Assembly (NCBI GenBank): GCA_033398695.1
Contig: CM065814.1
Span: 17,232,358-17,296,357, forward strand
Length of the DNA: 64,000 nt
Direction: 5' to 3'
DNA from: Orobanche coerulescens
Lineage: Eukaryota; Streptophyta; Magnoliopsida; Lamiales; Orobanchaceae
Under the pieces are notes generated by a model. It was not told where the DNA came from. It saw only the letters and a program-made list of their open reading frames with translations, and did no database searches. Position numbers and translations under genes: made by a program. How positions within the stretch are numbered: position 1 is the first letter of the stretch; the number at the start of each line of letters is the position of its first letter. Shown here one piece after another: positions 57,507 to 64,000 of this stretch.

Positions 57507-60500
57507 TGTAATACCCGAGATTCTCGGTTCCGGTTATTTTTGAATTTTGTCGATTGCGCCGTTCATTTTGTTCTGTTGGCGATTTCTTGAGATTTTCCCC
57601 TATGTTGGGTACGGCACGATGTACCGTGTTGTGGTGTTTGTCGGGTGCGACTTATCGTTGCGTAAGTCGAGCTAATAGTATGTCTTGCTTTGTTATGTGT
57701 TCGTTTTCGATTTGGATCGTTGGTGTTGTCCGTTAGTGTTTCGTTGCATGTTGAATAATTATTGTTTTGTCGAGGAGTATCATTTTTGGGCATTTGGTCG
57801 ACTTTGTAAGATCACCACCGGCGCTTATAAAGTCTAAAAATTCTGATACTTTAAAATGTGATAGAGCATCAAATTAGCTTTCCAATGGTTCAAACGGCGA
57901 GTCAATCGGAATCCGGACGAAGGAGTTATGACCGAAATAACAAAGACTACACAGTGTGTAATTAGCGCACGCTAAGTACATATAATAGCGCACGCTAACG
58001 GATCTGGCAGAGGGTTCTCGATCGCATTTCTGACCGTTAGCGCACGCTACACATACCTTAGCGTGCGCTAACGTGACAGATATATAAGATCACAGAGGTC
58101 AACTTTCGTCATTTCTTCCTCCCCTTTCTTCCTTCCGGCGATCTAGACGATCTTGAGGGCGTATAAGCATGGATTTTGGCCTGATATCATCACCCATCAA
58201 TATCTTTGAGTTCCTAGTACGGATTTAACAACATCCCAACATCTTTCGCCATTTTAATTGAGGTATTTTCTTCTTAAAACCCTACTTTCGGGATAATTTG
58301 GGGTTTATCGTGATTTCATGATTCCAATCCGAAATTGTTGATTCCCTTGTTGTTATCTAGTCTTGTTTATCTTAACCCCTAGTTTGGAGTTTTGTTTTCA
58401 TTATGTTCTTGAGATATTTTGGGGTTTTTCTTTTGATTTCATTTCTGGGCCGATTATTATGAATTGGTCATGTAATTCTTGTTGTATTGGTTGTAATCTA
58501 CGGATTAGTAACTCGTTTATCGACTTCATCTCACCCGGAACATGATTTTGGCTTTCTTGGAACGAACCCTTGAACCCTTGTAGTTTCTTAGTGTCGATTG
58601 AGATTTCGTTTAGTGTTGTTGATTCGTAGCGGTGTTATTCTCATGGTGATTGTGTTGTTATTGATTTCTCGTGAAGGTGGTCGGTTTTGGGGGCTGTTTC
58701 GGGGCTATTTTGGGGCTGTTTCGGGGCTGTTTTGGGGCTGTTTCGGCCGGGCTGTTTCGGGACTGTTTTGGGGCTATTTCGGCCGGGCTGTTTCGAGACT
58801 GTTTTGGGGCTGTTTCGGCCGAGCCGCTTTCATCGGAGTATTCACAAATTGATTTCGAGGCAAGTATCTTGCCCATACATTACGTGTTTTGTGGATATAT
58901 TAGTTGGTAATTTTCGATACGTGATTTATGAATGTCTATAATTAACTTTCAAAGGAATTGATATGCTTTTCAATACTTCCTTAAAAGATGACTCGTATGA
59001 TTTCGTTGTTAAATATGCTTGTCTAAGTATGTGTGGGGTATCGTTTTGTGTGATTATGACATTGTAGATTTATAGCTTAACCTTTCCTTGAGATATGTAT
59101 GAACATATGCCTATTGACGATCCTGTGTCATTGTGTCGTTCGGCGTGGTTGGATAGGTATTTTTCCCTCGTTACTATGTTATTGGTACTAGCTGCATCGT
59201 TGAAATTCTAGCATGAATCATATCGTTACTTGGTCGTGAGTATATGTTGGATAAATTGGCCATTCTAGTAAGGTACCTCGACTATATATATACTGTGATT
59301 GACCTTCGAGGCTTGTGGTTTGCAACTGTGATTTTGCAACGTGTGTGTGTGTTGTTCCTTCCACCCGGAGTGTCCGACGGGATGTCTGGGGGTCGATACT
59401 AAGGGGTACGGCCACGGAAGTGGACTTGGGTGCGTGTGTGGATGAACTTCCACCTGGAGTGTCCGACGGGATGTCTGGGGGTCGATACTAAGGGGTACGG
59501 CCGCGGAAGTGGTTAACCACCCGGAGTGTCCGACGGGATGTCTGGGGGTCGATACTAAGGGGTACGGCCGCGGGTTACCAGTTGTGGTTTTCATCTTGAG
59601 GATGACATTGATGTTTTCGTTAATTGTGATATTGTCCGGAGTATCACAATGCTTTGTGCTCGGGGTCGAGAGACATTATATATCGAGTCTTGGTGCTTGG
59701 CTAGAATGGCATAGGAATAATGTGTTATGTGTAATGTGTCCTTGTAAGTGAACTGAAGTGGATGATCGGGTCGTGGACCCTGTGTTTTGTGACCGGAATG
59801 GTTGGGTCGTGGACCCCGTGTTTTGTTAATGGATTTGCATTTTGGAAAATGAACTTTGGGGCTGTGACCCTAAATGGCTTTCGAGGAATTAAGAACTTTT
59901 CAATTTCTAATGTTTTCAAAACTCCCGAGATTTGGAAATGCTTTCAAAGTGCTTACTACTTCGTTTCTACTTTCAAGACTTGAACTATTTTTAACTAAAA
60001 ATATCTCGGGAAGTCTTTCGTTGTATTCTCGGAATGTGTTGTGTATGGCTCGTATTTGCATTTTATACTTGCACTAGCGAAACAGTGGAGTTTTGCTAAC
60101 CCCCGAGTAATCGGGGGGTGGATATCTGTATTGTGTCCAGGTACATGCAGGTTTTCGGGAGCAAGTCACATGATCGGTACGAGGGATGATGGAAGACGAA
60201 TGATACTAATCACACGAAGGCCAGTTTTGGGTTAAGTTAGTCGAAGTCCATTGTATTGTCTTTTCCGTTGTCTTATTGTTCGTTGTTGCAAGTATTTTAC
60301 CCTTGCGTGGGTATGAGTCTGGATGAGTTTATGTATTTTGATTTGTAAGTCAGTGACGAAAGACCAAATCGGTCTATTGGTTCGTTATTTTGATTCGTCG
60401 GTATGTAATGTAATGTGTTGTTTTGATGTCTAGCCTGGTGGATCCTCACGGAGAGGGTCTGCGGCGTGTAATATTCCCGGTTCGATCTGGGGGTGTTACA
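57507..60500 (+). mobile_element. 3' LTR, gypsy family 3 (2,994 bp)
   Basis: Matches 52137-55104. Palindromes have centres at 57968.5, 57991.5, 58043.5 and 58064.5, with TATATAAG at 58081. The minisatellite at 58690-58826 has expanded to about eleven units. The GTCCGACGGG array (59360-59575) has three full units. Confidence 0.93.
57963..58088. promoter_or_regulatory. Palindromes, hairpin and TATA box, family 3 3' LTR
   Basis: Same layout as 52593-52720: steps 23, 52, 21, then TATATAAG at 58081-58088. The last pair again makes a 14-bp perfect inverted repeat with a 9-nt loop (58036-58049 and 58059-58072). The spacer before it differs from the 5' LTR in a scrambled patch. Confidence 0.8.
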
Positions 60501-60505
60501 GTTAA

Positions 60506-60625
60506 TATGTGTTTCCTCGCTAACCGAGATGGTTAGTCGAGTGGTGTTTTCTTGTTTTAGCCTGGTGGGTTCCACGTAGGGGTCCACGACATTGTAATAT
60601 ACTTCGAATATCTCGGGGTGTTACA
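60506..60625 (+). mobile_element. Gypsy family 2 5' LTR, distal end
   Basis: The family 2 LTR resumes after the target duplication GTTAA and ends CTCGGGGTGTTACA at 60625. With 49975-52136 it totals about 2.28 kb, close to the 2,246-bp solo LTR. Confidence 0.9.
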
Positions 60626-60630
60626 GAAAA

Positions 60631-60642
60631 TGGTATCGGAGC
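60631..60642 (+). other. Primer binding site, family 2
   Basis: TGGTATCGGAGC starts 5 bp after the LTR; same type as family 1, one change from the iMet consensus. Confidence 0.88.
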
Positions 60643-60865
60643 ACTAGGTTTATGGATACCTAGGCTTGTCGGTTATTTGGGTCTAGTTGAGTTTTGGTTT
60701 GCACATTGTCACACCTCTACCAGCATCTCGGTACTTCCAGTGCTCGTAAGTTTTCCTTACTCGATTCTTTGTTTCCTCGTACCGTATTTTCGTCTCTTGA
60801 ATCGTGGATGTTTTTCCTCTCTTACTTATCATCATGTTGCTTTTTTGCCACCTTTTTACACCAGT

Positions 60866-60975
60866 ATGGATGCTGGAAGAGGCCGTGGTCGTGGTCGTGG
60901 CCGTGGACGCGGATGGGGATGTGGGGCAGCCGGTGGGGCAGCCACGTCACATTCTTCGGGAGCCGGTAGCACCGG
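60866..60975 (+). pseudogene. Start of family 2 gag (Arg-Gly repeat)
   Basis: ATG at 60866 opens MDAGRGRGRGRGRGRGW followed by a Gly/Ala/Ser-rich stretch, the basic N-terminus typical of gag in chromovirus-like plant gypsy elements. After about 37 codons, at 60975, the sequence changes abruptly to MITE sequence, so the rest of gag-pol is not in the window. The repeat is encoded by GG-CGT/GGT codons and may bind nucleic acid. Confidence 0.75.
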
Positions 60976-61293
60976 TAACTTTATATTGGTTGATTATGTT
61001 TGTGCATAATTATAAAATATAGATAGTAAAAACTAAAAATAGTTTATTATTAAAAATTAATTAAAAAAGGGTTACAAATAATAAAAATATATAGTTTTAA
61101 AAGGGTTAAAAACTTAGCGGGACGGGACGGGCCTTACGGGCCTTAGATTTTTTGTCCCGTGTCCCGTCCCGTAGTTACTCTAATGGGACGGGACGGGCCT
61201 AGTGTTTTTAATTTTGGATCCCGTCCCATCCCGGGTAATTTTGGGACGGGACCGGGACGGGATCGGGATTTTAAATTTTTGTGCCCACCCCTA
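60976..61293. mobile_element. hAT-like MITE, right half
   Basis: Matches 44488-44801 and ends TGCCCACCCCTA followed by GTATGGAA (61294-61301). The left half is missing; the break at 60976 is the joint with gypsy gag. Confidence 0.88.
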
Positions 61294-61550
61294 GTATGGA
61301 AGATAACTGTATTGGTGTTTCGAGACAGTTTCCATACTTGGTCTTTATAAGACTTCTTTGCTGTACTGAAGGGTTCCACTATATGCTGGATTCGAGACAG
61401 GTCTTCGATACAGGTTGATGCCTTAACACTTCGATACAGTTTCCTTTACTGTATGTGGATTGGCATATATGTCAAAACCTCTTATCAAATACTATTCGAT
61501 ACAGGGATTGATCCCGACTGTTTCGATACAGGGTTCTTGTTTTCCCAACA
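61294..61550 (-). mobile_element. SIRE-like copia LTR, fragment
   Basis: Matches the last part of the LTR at 44802-45055 and ends CCCAACA before ATAAC. At several patches it agrees with the solo LTR at 20070-20318 and not with copy B. Confidence 0.88.
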
Positions 61551-63113
61551 ATAACTTATAATAATAAATAAAAAAATATAAGTAATAATAATAAAAAAGT
61601 GTTCATTTTCGTAAAAATAATAATAAAAAAATAAAAAAATAAAAAAATATCCAAAAATATATAAAAATCTGAAAAAGTTTTAAAAAAATCGGAACTTATT
61701 TATATTTATTTTTAAAAAAAATCTGGAAAATTAAAAAAAAAACTCATACTTTTAAGGAAATATTTTTGTAATTCTGGAATATTAATATTAAAAAAATCGA
61801 AAATTTTTACTTTACATTCGAAAAAATAAAAAATTAAAAAAATCTGGAATATATTTATATACTATTTTTTTATTTAAAAACTAAAATTGGAATATTATTT
61901 TCCATAATAAATAAAAATCTGAATTAATTATTTTATTTTTAAAAAGTAACCTGCTAGTTTTATTCAAAAAATTACTATTCGTAAAAAATCTAAAAAATCT
62001 AAAAAAAAATATTAAGAATTAATAATTTAAATAATCTGGAATATATAATAAAAACTGTTATTTCTATTTCTGAACTTTGATTTTTTTTAATAAAAACATA
62101 AACTGATTTTTTTAAAAATAAAATTACAATATTTTAATAAAAAGGGAAATACTAAAAAAATTATTAAAAACATGAAAATTTAAAAAAAAAACAGAAACGA
62201 AAATTTGTAATAAAAAAGAAAACTATTTTATTGTTTGCATAAATAAAATAAAAGTTTGTAATTTTTATTTTTTCAAAAAAAAATCTGAAATTTTTTTCCC
62301 GTAAAAATATAAATAAATATATATGGATATATATATATATATTAGCTCAATATTATTAGTCTAATAATATAATAAAATTATAATAAATATAAAAAAATAT
62401 TAAAACTTAAAAAAATATAAAATATAAAAAAAATCAGAATTTTTTGTAACATTTTAAAATAATTTATATCTTGTATTTAGTTTAAATAGACTCTAATAGT
62501 GGTAAATTTAGATTTTATTTTTAGTTGTTATTTCTATTTACAGTATTCTTAAAAATTTAGTTTAATTGCAATATTTTCGTCGTACAATTTAATTTATCAA
62601 TAGATATTGCTTCCGTAGATCAATAAGCAAATTTATTCATTTGGATTCTTTTACATCCTACAATATTAGTAATAATTATAATAATTATCATTATTATTAA
62701 TAATAATAATAAAAAATATAAAATAACTCAAAAAAATAATAATTAAAAAGAGTAAAATCCTTTAAAAGATTCAACAAGGGATTGATATTTTTCACTCACT
62801 ACTTTGTTCGATTTGAATAGAGAAAAGCTAAATATCAATCTTGTACAAACTGATTTTGAAAACCGACTGAATTTTGGCCAAAAGGCCTCTGTTGTACATG
62901 CCGAAGAAAGTTGAATTTTAAGTGTGACCGTTGTGACGCCTCCAACAATCTGGAAGTTCGATCGACTATCATAATTTGGTTTGTATGCAAAGTTTAAAAA
63001 ATTTGAAATACTGGTGTATGCAAGTTTGACAACGAAATAATAAAGGTCGATTAACGAGAAGAAGATTGTCTTTAACTAAAATTGAATTTCAACAAACAAA
63101 ATCGATACCAAAA
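61551..63113 (+). mobile_element. Athila untranslated leader, copy C
   Basis: AT-rich leader closely matching 45056-46613. No coding capacity. Confidence 0.85.
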
Positions 63114-64000
63114 ATGGACGAAATCGAAAATCGGAATAATCAAGTTGCAAAAGAGAACTTTAATAGAATATTTTTCTCCAGTAACTGCTAATTCTCCTTT
63201 TTGCATAGAGTTGTCTGCGACTAATGCAACTGATTTCGAACTTAAACCATCAATAATTCAACTTCTTCCATCTTTTCACGGTTTGGGAAGAGAAGATCCG
63301 TATATGCATGTCATGGAATTTCTCGATATTTGTTCTACTTTCCGATTCCAAAATTTCTATGACGAATCTTTCAAACTTAGACTATTTCCATTTTCTCTCA
63401 ATGATAAAGGAAAATTCTGGCTAAATTCTCTTCAAGCTAGAACAATTACTAGTTGGGATCAACTAGTGAATAAATTTCTCGCAAAATTTTTCCAATGTCC
63501 AAAACTGATAGTCTTATAAGAGAAATATCCGAATTTTTTCAAAAAGAAAATGAAAAATTTTATGAGTGTTGGGAAAGATTTAATGATTTAATCTTTAAGT
63601 GTCCCCATCATAGTTTTAAATATGGCGTTTGGTAAAATATTTTTATGACAATTTAACTCCAAACAATCGCCAATCAATCAATGCATGGTGGAAAATTTCT
63701 TCACCTTATTGGAGACGAAGCTTGGAATGCACTAGAAAATATGTCAATTAATTCACAACAATGGAATTCACTAGACTCTAGAGCCAAATCGATGCATACG
63801 ACCCCAAAAAAAGGTGGAATTTATGAGGTTAAACAAGATGTTGAAATAAAATCTACTATAGATGATTTAGTACGAAAAGTGGATGCGTTAATCTTGAAGC
63901 AATCCATCACCTCGTCAAACTCAAAAAATGAATTTTGCATTTCATGTGCGGAATCGTTTCATTCATCTCAATCTTGTCCCTCTGGTCCGCAAAATCAAGA
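63114..64000 (+). pseudogene. Athila gag, copy C (runs off the window)
   Basis: Same reading as copy B: ATG at 63114, an early shift, the gag core (63205-63519) and a stop after LIVL where the normal frame has shifted. The window ends in the zinc knuckle region (CISCAESFHSSQSC). It shares the GTCTTATAAG change with copy B against GTCTTAGAAG in copy A, which places B and C together. Confidence 0.85.

Larger units (their letters stand above)
52137..60500 (+). mobile_element. Complete non-autonomous gypsy element, family 3
   Basis: 8.36 kb with LTRs 52137-55104 and 57507-60500, primer site, 2.4-kb internal region without pol, and purine tract. It is flanked by GTTAA (52132-52136 and 60501-60505) and inserted in the family 2 LTR. 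The LTRs are close to identical except for a minisatellite length change, an 18-bp indel and a few patches, so insertion is recent. It needs enzymes from an autonomous relative. Confidence 0.95.

Overview
This window reads as intergenic heterochromatin of a flowering plant. Every large segment I could identify belongs to a transposable element, and I found no convincing host gene, tRNA or rRNA. The mix is typical of angiosperms: Ty3/gypsy elements with an initiator-Met tRNA primer site and TGTAATA...TGTTACA long terminal repeats (LTRs), Athila-type Ty3/gypsy, Ty1/copia elements of the SIRE/Maximus kind with an extra 3' ORF, an L1-type LINE, and a hAT-like MITE. Species and genus cannot be read from the sequence. 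All coding regions are broken.

Layout. 1-10181: a LINE scrap joined to a gypsy 'family 1' arrangement of internal end, 3.57-kb LTR, 2.47-kb non-coding internal region, 3.58-kb LTR (a LARD-like non-autonomous element). 10182-17705: a rearranged copia gag-pol remnant, interrupted by a 5'-truncated LINE (10674-13045) and by a solo 'family 2' gypsy LTR (13396-15641, target duplication AGAGA). 17706-22581: Athila copy A with LTR, primer site, a solo SIRE-like copia LTR (19204-20318, duplication ATAAC), AT-rich leader and start of gag. 22582-45055: a minus-strand SIRE-like copia, split by a nearly complete plus-strand SIRE-like copia (24461-36178, duplication GGTTT) inserted in its extra 3' ORF. 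Its 5' LTR carries a hAT-like MITE (44139-44801). 45056-49974: Athila copy B (gag, protease, RT). 49975-60975: a family 2 gypsy 5' LTR, primer site and first codons of gag, split by a complete non-autonomous 'family 3' gypsy element (52137-60500, duplication GTTAA). 60976-64000: a second copy of the sequence beginning at 44488 (MITE tail, copia LTR, Athila leader and gag, copy C).

The most unusual signal is inside the LTRs of all three gypsy families. Each has an array of 12-14-bp inverted-repeat sites (TTAGCGCACGCTAA or TTACGTACGTAA type), mostly in groups of four with centres 23-24 bp apart, ending about 20 bp upstream of a TATA box. The spacing order is nearly the same in families 1 and 2 although the site sequences differ, and it persists where individual sites have decayed. 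The same LTRs share a 10-bp core, GTCCGACGGG, in a downstream minisatellite, and a conserved AGGCAAGT. I infer a conserved cis-regulatory layout of these elements; the binding factor is unknown.

Caution: near-identical copies here differ mostly in short scrambled patches around CAG/CTG. That pattern could come from long-read consensus error, so single frameshifts and stops should be read with care.
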